A stretch of 64,000 bases of DNA from Stenotrophomonas hibiscicola ATCC 19867 (GTDB lineage Bacteria; Pseudomonadota; Gammaproteobacteria; Xanthomonadales; Xanthomonadaceae): NCBI RefSeq assembly GCF_000382065.1, contig NZ_KB907499.1, positions 752,910 through 816,909 on the forward strand. Reading direction: 5' to 3'. The notes under the pieces are model-generated. The model made no database searches, was not told the DNA's origin, and saw only the letters and a list, made by a program, of their open reading frames with translations. Each line of letters opens with the position of its first letter. Within the stretch, counting starts at the first letter, position 1. Made by a program: the position numbers and the translations under genes. Positions 1 through 9,863 of the stretch are shown in pieces.

Positions 1-2184
<2,184 letters not shown>

Positions 2185-2234
2185 TGCGAATCCTCATCGG
2201 TCTTCAGGGCCGGCCTAGGCCGGCAATGCTGGAA

Positions 2235-2262
2235 AGATGCGGTTGCCCCACCCGGTTTCAAG
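2235..2262 (-). promoter_or_regulatory. Sigma-32 type heat-shock promoter of clpB
   Basis: Read on the minus strand: CTTGAAA (2262-2256), a 13-nt spacer, then CCGCATCT (2242-2235). The known sigma-32 consensus is CTTGAAA, 13-14 nt, CCCCATNT, so the -35 matches fully and the -10 at 7 of 8 fixed or free positions. It would give a 5' leader of about 40-45 nt before the clpB start at 2184. The match is seen in the sequence; use by RpoH is inferred from the clpB context. Confidence 0.75.
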
Positions 2263-2365
2263 GGCGGCTGCGACTGCACCCCGGGGCCAGTCAGCCTGCG
2301 GCCAGCATGCCGGAGCGCGTGTGGTCGGCGCGTTGATCCCGATCAGTTCCGCACGGTGGACGGGC

Positions 2366-3187
2366 TCAGCGGGTGATCGCGCTGCGGATCGCCCGCAGCT
2401 GCTGCTTGATCGCCCGCGCCTGTGCAGGATCCATGCGTAGCAGGGCCTTCTGCCCGATCGAGCGTGACTGCAGGGTGGGATCGACGAAGCGGTAACGGCC
2501 GCGCTCATCGCGCTGCACCAGAGGCGCCTGGGCCAGTTCCGGGGTATCCAGCAGATGGTCGATCACCGCGACCAGGCGATCATTGAAATATCCGTCGGGC
2601 CGGCCTAGGTCGACGTAGGCCTGCTGGATCAACGGATAGAAGCGCTTGTAGGCCGTTGCCGTTGCTGCCGGATCCAGCGCGGTGAAGGCCTGCACATAGG
2701 GCGCATAGCGCGCCGCGTTGCTGGCGGCGGTGCGATCACCGCCTTCGCCGGGCTCGACCTGGAGGTTGCCCGGCAGCGGCCGTGCGGCCAGCGCAGTGGG
2801 CGGCACGCTTGGCTTGTCCAGGTTGTCGACCTGGGTGACCAGGCGCTGGATCAGGTGATCGCGCAGCAGCAGGGTCAGCGGCCCCTCGCCCTGGAACAGT
2901 TGGCTCAGTGCGCCCCAGGCCGCGGCATCGCTGTCAGCCAGCTTCGGCAGCGCCGGGTCGGCGGCGGCCTCGGTGTCCAGCGGATGCCTGATCGGCGGCG
3001 GTGCTGGCGAGGGTTCCGCGGCCGCCTGCGGTTGTGGCGCTGCGCTGGTGCTGACGGCAGTTGACTGCACCGGCACCGAAACACCATCTGCCAGGTGCTT
3101 CAGCTGATCCCGGAACAACCAACCGCCCGCGCCGCCGATCACCACCACACCCAGCACCCAGGGCCATACCGCCTTTGCACTCTGCAT
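2366..3187 (-). CDS. DUF3014-type membrane-anchored protein
   Basis: Protein of 273 residues with unknown function. It has one N-terminal membrane helix (about residues 6-25, AVWPWVLGVVVIGGAGGWLF), a Pro/Ala-rich linker (about 40-75), then a mostly helical domain to the C terminus that resembles the DUF3014 family. The C-terminal domain would face the periplasm. The start at MQSAKAV is chosen because it places the helix at the N terminus; the longer reading frame to 3358 adds Arg-rich sequence that looks non-coding. It lies downstream of and divergent from the GST-like gene, and 181 bp beyond clpB on the same strand. The family assignment is from memory. Confidence 0.8.
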   Translation of the reverse strand: MQSAKAVWPWVLGVVVIGGAGGWLFRDQLKHLADGVSVPVQSTAVSTSAAPQPQAAAEPSPAPPPIRHPLDTEAAADPALPKLADSDAAAWGALSQLFQGEGPLTLLLRDHLIQRLVTQVDNLDKPSVPPTALAARPLPGNLQVEPGEGGDRTAASNAARYAPYVQAFTALDPAATATAYKRFYPLIQQAYVDLGRPDGYFNDRLVAVIDHLLDTPELAQAPLVQRDERGRYRFVDPTLQSRSIGQKALLRMDPAQARAIKQQLRAIRSAITR

Positions 3188-3356
3188 GATGCAGCACCTC
3201 GTTTCACACGCATGGAGAAGGTGTGACCCCACCGGTTCCAGCCGGTTCCCCGCCTGTTCCGCTGCCGTTCGGCTTCGCCCTGCGCCAAAGCCGCGCTCAC
3301 GCCTGCTTTGCATGCCGCGCGCGAGGCTGGGGGCCTTGTCCTGCGGAGACACTGCC

Positions 3357-4067
3357 ATGCAGTACGCGCTGTATTACTGGACCGGCATCCAGGGCCGGGG
3401 CGAGTTCGTGCGGCTGGCGCTGGAAGATGCCGGCGCCGACTACATCGACATGGCGCGGGTGCACGGTGATGCGGTGATGCAGCCGTTCCTGGAGGGCCAC
3501 AGCGAAGGCCCGCAGCCCTTCGCGCCGCCGTTCCTGAAGGCCGGCCGCCAGGTCATCGCGCAGGTCGCGGCGATCCTGGATTTCCTCGGCCCGACGCTGG
3601 ACCTGGTGCCACAGGCGGCCTCGCGGCGGATGCAGGCGCTGCAACTGCAGCTGACCATCGCCGACCTGGTGGCCGAGGTGCACGACACCCACCATCCGAT
3701 TGCCGCATCGAAGTACTACGAAGCGCAGAAGACCGAGGCCAAGGCACGTGCCGCGTCGCTGCGCAGCGAGCGCCTGCCGAAGTTCCTGGGCTACTTCGAA
3801 CGGGTGCTGGCCGCCAACGGTGGCCGCCATGCACTGCGCGAGCATTCGTACGTGGATCTGTCGCTGTTCCAGCTACTGAGTGGGCTGGACTACATGTTTC
3901 CACGCCGCATGCAGGCACTGGCGTCCACCCTGCCCCTACTGCGCGCGCTGCAGGCGCGGGTGGCGAAGCGGCCGAACATCGCCGCCTATCTGGCCTCGGA
4001 ACGACGTCTGGCGTTCAACACGAATGGCATCTTCCGCCACTACCCGGAGCTGGACGCCGAACGGTAG
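3357..4067 (+). CDS. Glutathione S-transferase-like protein
   Basis: Protein of 236 residues with a GST layout: an N-terminal thioredoxin-like half beginning YALYYWTGIQGRGEFVRLAL, where the Tyr and Arg positions match those around the GSH site of sigma/pi-like GSTs, and an all-helical C-terminal half from about residue 90. The AILDFLG segment near residue 75 is the usual end of the N-domain. Length is normal or slightly long for the family. It would be cytosolic and probably conjugates or reduces electrophiles with glutathione; the substrate cannot be told. The ATG at 3357 was chosen because the conserved N terminus begins there. The TAG stop is part of the GTAG head of a SMAG repeat immediately downstream. 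Confidence 0.85.
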   Translation: MQYALYYWTGIQGRGEFVRLALEDAGADYIDMARVHGDAVMQPFLEGHSEGPQPFAPPFLKAGRQVIAQVAAILDFLGPTLDLVPQAASRRMQALQLQLTIADLVAEVHDTHHPIAASKYYEAQKTEAKARAASLRSERLPKFLGYFERVLAANGGRHALREHSYVDLSLFQLLSGLDYMFPRRMQALASTLPLLRALQARVAKRPNIAAYLASERRLAFNTNGIFRHYPELDAER

Positions 4068-4225
4068 TGCCGGCCGCTGGCCGGCAGAGCGCGCTGTGAT
4101 CATTCGCCGCCTGCAACACGCCCCTGTAGGGCCGAGCCATGCTCGGCTCAGAGCAGCCGAGCGCAGGCTCGGCTCTACAGAGCACCAGAAGTGGAAGGAG
4201 CGGTAGCGCCGGGCCATGCCCGGCG
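4064..4225. repeat. Cluster of four SMAG (GTAG) palindromic repeats
   Basis: Four short imperfect palindromes headed by GTAG (or ending CTAC when inverted): 4064-4086, 4126-4148, 4155-4178 (inverted relative to the previous one, forming a dimer) and 4203-4225. Each is about 23 nt with a stem of the type GCCGRSC/GSYCGGC and a 2-4 nt loop. This fits the SMAG repeats described in S. maltophilia. They fill the gap between the GST gene and the convergent permease, so they may also act as transcript 3'-end hairpins. Confidence 0.9.
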
Positions 4226-4232
4226 TCACCGG

Positions 4233-5843
4233 TCAATGATCGGTGCGATCAGCCAGCGGTTGCACCGGCTGCTTCTGCAGCGACAGCAGGCCCAGCAGCA
4301 CCGCCAGGGCCACGTAGGCGCCGGCAAACTGCAAACTGATGATGCGCGCCAATCCTTCCAGGTCCCACGGCAGGTAGATGCCGCCGCGCGGATCCACCGA
4401 GTGGATCAGCCCGAACAGTGTCAGCAACGCAGCCACCAGCAGGAACCCGCAGGCACGGCGCAGGCGGCCATCGACCATCGCCGCCACCGCCGAAATCCAC
4501 AGCATCGAGGTGATGATGAAGCCGTTGCCGAGAGTGAAGATCACCGCCAGCTCCGGCAGGCCGTGGCCGTCGAGCTTGGTCAGCAGCTGCGCCAGCTGAT
4601 CCGGTGCGATCCAGCCGGGTGCCTTGATCGCCAGCAGGTAGGCCACCGACGGCAGGAAACCGAGCACCATCGCGCCGGCATGGTGGCGCGGCGTGGCCTG
4701 GAACGCCTGCGTGGTGATGTCGATGGCCACGTACACGATGATCGGTGCCAGCACCGCCAGCGGCAACCACTGCACCAGCCCGGAGATGATACCGAGCATG
4801 CCGCCGATGCCGACGAACAGGCCGGTCAGCAGCGTATAGCCGCTGCGCGCGCCCATGTGCTTGTAGGCGGGCTGGCCGATGTACGGCGTAGTCTGCGCGA
4901 CGCCGCCACACACACCGGCCACCAGCGTGGCCACCGCTTCCACCAGCAGGATGTCGCGGGTGCGGTAGTCGTCACCGGCTGCGCGCGCGCTTTCAGACAC
5001 GTTGATGCCGCCGACCACCATCAGCAGGCCGAACGGCAACAGCAGCGGCAGGTAGGTCATCGCGGTGGGCAGGCCGTCGAGGAAGCCTAGTGTCGGCAGC
5101 GGCAGCACCACCTGCGGTGGCACCCACTCCGGTACATGGAAGCCGGGTGCGCCCAGCCCGGCCAGGCCGAGGCCGTAATACAGCACGGTGCCGAACACGA
5201 AGGCCAGCAGCACGCCCGGGCCACGCACCGGCAGCATGCCCTTGGCGATCAGCACGTACAGCAGCAAACCGAGCGTGGTGAAGCCGACCAACGGCGAGCG
5301 CAGCGTTTCCAGCAGCGGCAGCAGGCCCATCAGCACCAGCGCGATGCCGGCGATGGAACCCAGCAGCGCGGCACGCGGCAGGGCGCGGGTGACCGCTTCA
5401 CCGAAGAACGACAGCACGAACTTGAGCACGCCCATGATGACCAGCGCGGCCATACCCAGCTGCCAGGTGGCGATGCCCGCCGCGTGCGGGTCCATGCCCT
5501 GCTGCTTGAAAGCGATGAAGGCCGGGCCAAGCACCAGCAGGGCCATGCCGATGCTGGTCGGGGCATCCAGGCCGAGCGGCATGGCGGTGACGTCGTCACG
5601 GCCGGTACGCGCGGCGAGCCGGCGTGCCATCAGGGTGTACAGCAGGTTGCCGATCAGCACGCCGAAGGCGGTGCCGGGGAACATGCGGCCGAACACCACG
5701 TCGGCGGGAAACTGGAAGATCCCGACCAGAGCCATGGCGATGAAGCCGAGGATGGAGAGGTTGTCGACGACCAGGCCGAAGAAGCCGTTGAAGTCGCCGG
5801 CGACGAACCAGCGACGCGGTGCGGCGGAAGCGGGAGCGGACAT
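4233..5843 (-). CDS. Multi-pass permease, NCS2 (xanthine/uracil) / SulP-like fold
   Basis: Protein of 536 residues with at least eleven hydrophobic segments, so an inner-membrane transporter. The start at MSAPASAAP is followed by a short soluble N terminus and GDFNGFFGLVVDNLSIL. Segments such as AMPLGLDAPTSIGMALL, PFGLLMVVGGINVSESA and GVCGGVAQTTPYIGQPAY resemble the half-helix and conserved loop regions of the nucleobase/ascorbate and sulfate permease superfamily. The substrate is not evident; purine, pyrimidine or an oxyanion are all possible. Upstream codons in the same frame (to 6122) run through a long palindromic repeat and are not counted as coding. It is convergent with the GST gene across SMAG repeats and has no obvious operon partner. 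Confidence 0.8.
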   Translation of the reverse strand: MSAPASAAPRRWFVAGDFNGFFGLVVDNLSILGFIAMALVGIFQFPADVVFGRMFPGTAFGVLIGNLLYTLMARRLAARTGRDDVTAMPLGLDAPTSIGMALLVLGPAFIAFKQQGMDPHAAGIATWQLGMAALVIMGVLKFVLSFFGEAVTRALPRAALLGSIAGIALVLMGLLPLLETLRSPLVGFTTLGLLLYVLIAKGMLPVRGPGVLLAFVFGTVLYYGLGLAGLGAPGFHVPEWVPPQVVLPLPTLGFLDGLPTAMTYLPLLLPFGLLMVVGGINVSESARAAGDDYRTRDILLVEAVATLVAGVCGGVAQTTPYIGQPAYKHMGARSGYTLLTGLFVGIGGMLGIISGLVQWLPLAVLAPIIVYVAIDITTQAFQATPRHHAGAMVLGFLPSVAYLLAIKAPGWIAPDQLAQLLTKLDGHGLPELAVIFTLGNGFIITSMLWISAVAAMVDGRLRRACGFLLVAALLTLFGLIHSVDPRGGIYLPWDLEGLARIISLQFAGAYVALAVLLGLLSLQKQPVQPLADRTDH

Positions 5844-5986
5844 GGAAGGGGCGGTGGGGGTGGGGACCGCCGATGGTAGGCCCAGCGGGGCCCGGGCGCC
5901 AATTCCGCGGTGGAATGATGGGTTCCAGCCAACGGCGGGGCCCCTCGTGGCTGGGGGTGGGTCGCCAAAAGCAGCTTTATCGGAGT

Positions 5987-6094
5987 GGGCCGGTCGGGAT
6001 GGGCTGCGCAGGACACGCCGTAAACCCGTCCCTGGGGGCTCGATGGCGCCATCCATGGCGCCAACGGTCCTGCGCAGCCCATCCCGACCGGCCC
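5987..6094. repeat. Long palindromic repeat, copy A (28-bp perfect arms, 52-nt loop)
   Basis: Inverted arms at 5987-6014 and 6067-6094 are perfectly complementary over 28 bp (left arm begins GGGCCGGTCGGGATGGGC). They enclose 52 nt (6015-6066) that begin ACGCCGTAAACCCG and contain an internal palindrome GGCGCCATCCATGGCGCC. The loop is homologous to that of two other copies in the window, but the arm sequence differs from theirs. It lies upstream of the permease gene in non-coding DNA. The family is not one I recognise. Confidence 0.9.
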
Positions 6095-6170
6095 CTGACA
6101 ACTCCCTGCGCGTGCCAGCCACGGAAAGGAATCAAAAGATCAAAAGCAAAAGCGGGTCGCTTCGCTCTGA

Positions 6171-6241
6171 GCCGAGCATGGCTCGGCTCTACACGAACAA
6201 TTCGATCATTTCCAGGTTATCCACGCATGGCGTGGATCTAC
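6171..6241. repeat. Two SMAG repeats
   Basis: Inverted-orientation units ending CTAC at 6171-6192 (GCCGAGC/GCTCGGC stem) and 6219-6241 (ATCCACGC/GCGTGGAT stem). They belong to the two commonest stem subtypes in this window. The rest of 5844-6444 holds long palindromes A and B and no gene that I can support. Confidence 0.88.
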
Positions 6242-6266
6242 CGACAGATCGCAGGAAGCTGTCGAA

Positions 6267-6368
6267 GGCGGGGTGGGTCCGGTTGCGGGGGCGTGAGCGC
6301 CATGGATGGCGCGATCGAGCTTACATGGACGTACTTGCAGCGTCCCCCGCAACCGGACCCACCCCGCC
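6267..6368 (-). repeat. Long palindromic repeat, copy B (25-bp perfect arms, 52-nt loop)
   Basis: Arms 6267-6291 and 6344-6368 are perfectly complementary over 25 bp (left arm starts GGCGGGGTGGGTCCGG). The loop is 52 nt (6292-6343). Read on the minus strand, the loop starts ACGCTGCAAGTACGTCC and aligns along its length with the loop of copy C. In minus orientation the copy lies about 75 nt downstream of the poxB stop codon, preceded by the short palindrome at 6416-6432 and degenerate hexamer repeats. Confidence 0.9.
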
Positions 6369-6432
6369 ATCCCTCAGGAAACCCGCTTCTGCTCTGGCTC
6401 TGGCTCGTAGCGGGTGCAGGGCGCAGCCCTGC
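6369..6432 (-). repeat. Short palindrome plus hexamer microsatellite next to palindrome B
   Basis: On the minus strand: the palindrome GCAGGGCTGCGCCCTGC (6432-6416), then a short tract of degenerate hexamers (unit CAGAGC, about two clean copies plus variants) bracketed by CCCGCT and AGCGGG, which could pair as a small stem. The same order, palindrome then hexamer tract then long palindrome, recurs at 49220-49396 and 63596-63709. It begins about 12 nt after the poxB stop codon. Confidence 0.8.
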
Positions 6433-6444
6433 ATCGACCACCCC

Positions 6445-8163
6445 CTACTTCTTCAGGAAGTTGTCCACCAGCAGATGCTTCACGTCGTCGAAGCGGCCGT
6501 TCAACACCGCCTTGGCCGCATACAGCGCGGTACCGGCCACCTGCTTGGCTTCGATCTGGGGCGGCATCACCAGCTCGGCGCGGCTGGTGTGTACGTCCAG
6601 CAATGCCGGGCCACGCTGCGACAGGAAGTCCTGCACCGCTTCCTCCAGATCCTCGCTGCGGGTCACGGTGCGGCCGTGGAAGCCGATCACCTCGGCCAGG
6701 CGACCGAAGTCCGGGTTCTTCAGGTCGGTGTAGTTGTCCAGCAGGCCTTCCACCTTCTGTTCCAGCTCGACGAAGTTCAGCGAGCCATTGTTGAACACCA
6801 CCACTTTGATCGGCAGGTTTTCCTGCACTGCCGTCAGCAGGTCGCCCAGCAGCATTGCCAGGCCTCCGTCGCCGGACAGCGATATCACCTGGCGGCCCGG
6901 GAACGCCTTCTGCAGGCCCAGCGCCTGCGGCATCGCGTTGGCCATCGTGCCGTGCAGCAGGCTGGTCAGCGTGCGGCGGCGGCCATTCACCCGGATATGC
7001 CGCAGCACCCAGACCATCGGCGAGCCGCCGTCGGCGGTGAACAGCGCATCGTCGGTCGCATACTTCGACAACAACGCGGTCAGGTGCTGCGGGTGGATCA
7101 GCTCGCCTTCACCCGGCTGTTCTTCCTGTTCGCGCTTCTTCAGCGCCTTGTCGCGACGCTCGATGCACTCGTCCAGGAAACTGCTGTCCTCGCGCGGCGG
7201 CAGCATCGGCAGCAATGCATCCAGCGTCGGCGCGATATCACCGACCACGCCCAGGTTCACCGGGTGGCGGCGACCCAGATGACTGCCATCGCGGTCGACC
7301 TGGATGATCGTGGCCTTGTCCGGGTAGAACTGGCCCCAGGCGAAGTCGGCGCCGAGCAGCAGCAGCGTGTCGCACTCCATCAGTGTGTGGAAGCCGGACT
7401 CGATGCCGAAGATGCCGGTCATGCCCATGTTGTACGGGTTGTCCGGCTCGACGAAGTCCTTGGCGCGCGAGGTGTGCGCGATCGGCGCCTGCAGGCGTCG
7501 GGCCAGTTCCAGCAACTGCGCGTGCGCGCCCTGGCAACCGGCACCCGCGTAGATGCCGATGCGCTTGCCCTGCCCCATCAGCTCGGCGATACGCTGCAGT
7601 TCGGCGTCGGAAGGACGCAATACCGGCTGGGTGTAGTGCACCGAGAACGGCACATCGTGCTTCACCTCGGCCTGGCTGATATCGGCCGGGAGGATCACCA
7701 CCGCCACGCCGCGGCGGCTGATCGCCGCCTGGCAGGCCAACGTGACCACGCGGCGTGCCTGTTCGGCGCTGTGGGCCTGCTCGCAGAACACCGAACAACT
7801 GGCGTACACCGCCTTGAAGTCCACTTCCTGCGGGAATTCCATGCCCAGCTCGCTGGTCACCACCTGGCTGGCGATCAGCACCATCGGCGCACGGTTTCGG
7901 TTGCTCTCGAACACGCCGTTGATGAAGTGCAGGCTGCCGGGTCCGCAGGAGCCGGCGCAGGCGGTCAGCTCGCCACTCACCAGCGAATCGGCGCCGGCAG
8001 CGAACGCTGCCACTTCTTCATGGCGCACGTGCACCCAGGCGATCTCGCTGCCATGCATCGCATCGGTCACATGGTTGAGCGTATCGCCCACGATGCCGTA
8101 GCAACGGCGGACACCGGCCTGCTGCAGGGCGTCCACCACGATTTCGGCCACGCGCTTGCTCAT
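6445..8163 (-). CDS. poxB: Pyruvate dehydrogenase (quinone) / pyruvate oxidase PoxB
   Basis: Thiamine-diphosphate flavoenzyme that decarboxylates pyruvate to acetate and CO2 and passes electrons to the quinone pool at the inner membrane, mainly in stationary phase in E. coli. The three-domain layout is complete: an N-terminal PYR domain with YGIVGDTLNHV and the conserved catalytic Glu in VRHEE, a central FAD domain (about 185-335), and a C-terminal PP domain with the ThDP motif GDGGLAMLLGDLLTAVQEN followed by NN near residue 430. The C terminus carries the amphipathic region expected for membrane binding. The start at 8163 gives 572 residues, the length of the E. coli enzyme, and has GAGG nine bases upstream; an in-frame ATG at 8172 has no such site. 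The gene ends in TAG beside a composite palindromic element. Confidence 0.94.
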   Translation of the reverse strand: MSKRVAEIVVDALQQAGVRRCYGIVGDTLNHVTDAMHGSEIAWVHVRHEEVAAFAAGADSLVSGELTACAGSCGPGSLHFINGVFESNRNRAPMVLIASQVVTSELGMEFPQEVDFKAVYASCSVFCEQAHSAEQARRVVTLACQAAISRRGVAVVILPADISQAEVKHDVPFSVHYTQPVLRPSDAELQRIAELMGQGKRIGIYAGAGCQGAHAQLLELARRLQAPIAHTSRAKDFVEPDNPYNMGMTGIFGIESGFHTLMECDTLLLLGADFAWGQFYPDKATIIQVDRDGSHLGRRHPVNLGVVGDIAPTLDALLPMLPPREDSSFLDECIERRDKALKKREQEEQPGEGELIHPQHLTALLSKYATDDALFTADGGSPMVWVLRHIRVNGRRRTLTSLLHGTMANAMPQALGLQKAFPGRQVISLSGDGGLAMLLGDLLTAVQENLPIKVVVFNNGSLNFVELEQKVEGLLDNYTDLKNPDFGRLAEVIGFHGRTVTRSEDLEEAVQDFLSQRGPALLDVHTSRAELVMPPQIEAKQVAGTALYAAKAVLNGRFDDVKHLLVDNFLKK

Positions 8164-8272
8164 CGGATACATCCTCGAACGGGGGAACGCCCGAGGCTAG
8201 ACCTGATGAAGTGATGCCCCCGTGGGCACGTCGCCCGTCGCCTCGATGTGCAAACTGCGGGCAGAGGTCTCG

Positions 8273-9130
8273 TCAATCATTGACGTTGATCCAGCCCAGC
8301 ACCGCGCCCTGCTTCGGGTTGCGGTAGCGCAGCTTCACCCAGCCGTCCTGTTCATCCAGCATTTCCACGCGGTCGCCCTGCACGAGGTAACGCTTGGTGC
8401 TGGACGCACCGGGCCGGTCGAACAGGAACAGGCGCGCAGGTACCACGGTGGCCTGCTGACCACGCAACGGCCCATCCGGTGGTGCACCCAGGCCATCGGC
8501 AATGGCGCTCTCCAGCACACGGCCGGCGGGGTCATAGGTGCGCCAGACCGCCAACGGGCCCTGCTCGTCGGTTTGTTCCCACTGCAGCGCGGCGTTCAAT
8601 GTGTCGCCCAGCATCAACACGCGCTCGGCGCGGTACAGGTAGAGCTTCGCACCCGCGAACCGGTACTGGTCGGCGTACCACATCGGCCCGCTGCGGCAAC
8701 TGCTGGTAAGGGTGCGGGTGGCAACGTCCACGCTCAGCCCCATCAGGTCACCGCAACTGTCCTTGCCGTGGGTGTCGGCCTGCAGCACGCGATACGAAGC
8801 ACTGGCCGGATCGAAGCGGTACACCGTCACCGCTTCATTGACCATGCCCACCGAGGCGCGTGCGACCAGTTCCGGGTAGCCATCGAAGTCGACGTCCTCC
8901 AGACCCCAGCGCGAATTGCCGTCGGCATCCGCCGCGCCCGCCAGCGTCTGGCGCCTTCCCGACGGCGACAGCTGCACGGCGATGCTGCCATCCTGCTGGG
9001 GATCGGCGTGCGCCTGCACGTGCGCGGCCACCTGGAACCGCAGTGTTTCGACGTCGTCGCCACTGGCCTGCGCCGACGGTGCCAGCAATCCCGCCAGCAC
9101 CAGGCCCAGCACGCATTCCCTGTGTTTCAT
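8273..9130 (-). CDS. Exported protein with XAC2610-like and SH3-like regions
   Basis: Protein of 285 residues, function unknown. It has an N-terminal signal peptide (MKHRECVLGLVLAG..., likely cleavage after AQA near residue 23). The central region (about 70-190) carries a D-DFDGYPEL calcium-loop-like motif and resembles the XAC2610 family. The C-terminal 60 residues (VQGDRVEMLDEQDGWVKLRYRN...GWINVND) look like a bacterial SH3 domain, the type that binds cell-wall peptides. The ATG at 9130 has AGGGAG five bases upstream; ATGs at 9133 and 9148 are alternatives. It lies 36 bp downstream of the DUF3574-type lipoprotein gene on the same strand, so the two are probably co-transcribed. Confidence 0.75.
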   Translation of the reverse strand: MKHRECVLGLVLAGLLAPSAQASGDDVETLRFQVAAHVQAHADPQQDGSIAVQLSPSGRRQTLAGAADADGNSRWGLEDVDFDGYPELVARASVGMVNEAVTVYRFDPASASYRVLQADTHGKDSCGDLMGLSVDVATRTLTSSCRSGPMWYADQYRFAGAKLYLYRAERVLMLGDTLNAALQWEQTDEQGPLAVWRTYDPAGRVLESAIADGLGAPPDGPLRGQQATVVPARLFLFDRPGASSTKRYLVQGDRVEMLDEQDGWVKLRYRNPKQGAVLGWINVND

Positions 9131-9166
9131 CATCGCTCCCTGCGGCACCGCGGTGGTGCCTTCAAC

Positions 9167-9649
9167 TCAGAACGATACCTCGACCGGCTGCCGCGACCAC
9201 AGCACCGATTGATGGTTGGTCTGCTGCTTCCACGCCAGGCGGATCGCTTCGATATCGGCGCGGCGCTGCGGGGTGTCCTCGTGCAGCACCACCAGCACCT
9301 TCGTGCGCAGGCGGTTGGGCGCGGCATCACCGCGGAACAGCCACTGGCCGTAGGCATCGAACACGGTCAGGCCATCCGGGAAGCGCGGGGTCACTTCCTT
9401 GTCCAGGAACGTGCGCCACTGCGCCTCGCTGATGGTGTCGGCCTGCGGGCGGTTGCCGGCACCCTGCTCCTCGCCCACGCCGAAGTACAGCTCACTGCGC
9501 ACCCAGCCATGGCCGGCGGACGGGCGTGCGGCATCACCCTTCAGTTCGGCGGTGGTGGCCGTGGCATAGGCGCTGGGCGCCTGCGAAGAGAGGCTGGCAC
9601 AGCCGCTGGTGGCCAGCAGCACGGCGAAGACGAGGCCAAGGTGTTTCAT
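9167..9649 (-). CDS. DUF3574-type lipoprotein
   Basis: Protein of 160 residues. The N terminus is a lipoprotein signal with lipobox ATSGC at about residue 20, so the mature protein starts with a lipidated Cys and sits on a membrane facing the periplasm. The rest (RSELYFGVG, ...FLDKEVTPRFPDGLTVFDAYGQW, ...KVLVVLHED) resembles DUF3574, a small family of unknown function. The start at 9649 is chosen because the lipoprotein signal begins there. It is the first gene of a likely two-gene unit with the XAC2610-like gene. Confidence 0.82.
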   Translation of the reverse strand: MKHLGLVFAVLLATSGCASLSSQAPSAYATATTAELKGDAARPSAGHGWVRSELYFGVGEEQGAGNRPQADTISEAQWRTFLDKEVTPRFPDGLTVFDAYGQWLFRGDAAPNRLRTKVLVVLHEDTPQRRADIEAIRLAWKQQTNHQSVLWSRQPVEVSF

Positions 9650-9799
9650 CGGTACAGCTCCGGGGAAGGGGGACAAGGCGAGCCGGCAGCGTACAGCGCC
9701 ACCGGCCCGGCGTGCTGATGCCAGCAGGGCATCAGCTCATGCCGGACTGGCAGGGGCTTGCATCGGCACCGGCCATCACGCGAAGATAATATATCGCTT

Positions 9800-9809
9800 C
9801 ATCCGGATG
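9800..9809. promoter_or_regulatory. 10-bp palindrome CATCCGGATG upstream of TonB receptor
   Basis: A perfect palindrome 54 bp before the receptor start, in the only AT-rich stretch of this region (AATATATCGCTT precedes it). Its position fits an operator for a transcription factor. A methionine-regulon (SahR-like) site is one possibility I thought of, but I cannot confirm that consensus from memory. Confidence 0.35.
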
Positions 9810-9863
9810 GATGTAAGTGAAACTATCTCCCCCTTCCCCGTCGTCGTTGTTGCTGGAGCCCCC

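Noticed and set aside
5844..6122. N-terminal extension of the permease through the frame open to 6122
   Set aside because: The extension translates a long palindrome and Arg/Pro-rich sequence; the conserved protein starts at MSAPASAAP.
5188..8214. A 1008-codon open frame on the plus strand
   Set aside because: It crosses the permease gene, the palindromic repeats and poxB in antisense; its sequence has no recognisable protein features.
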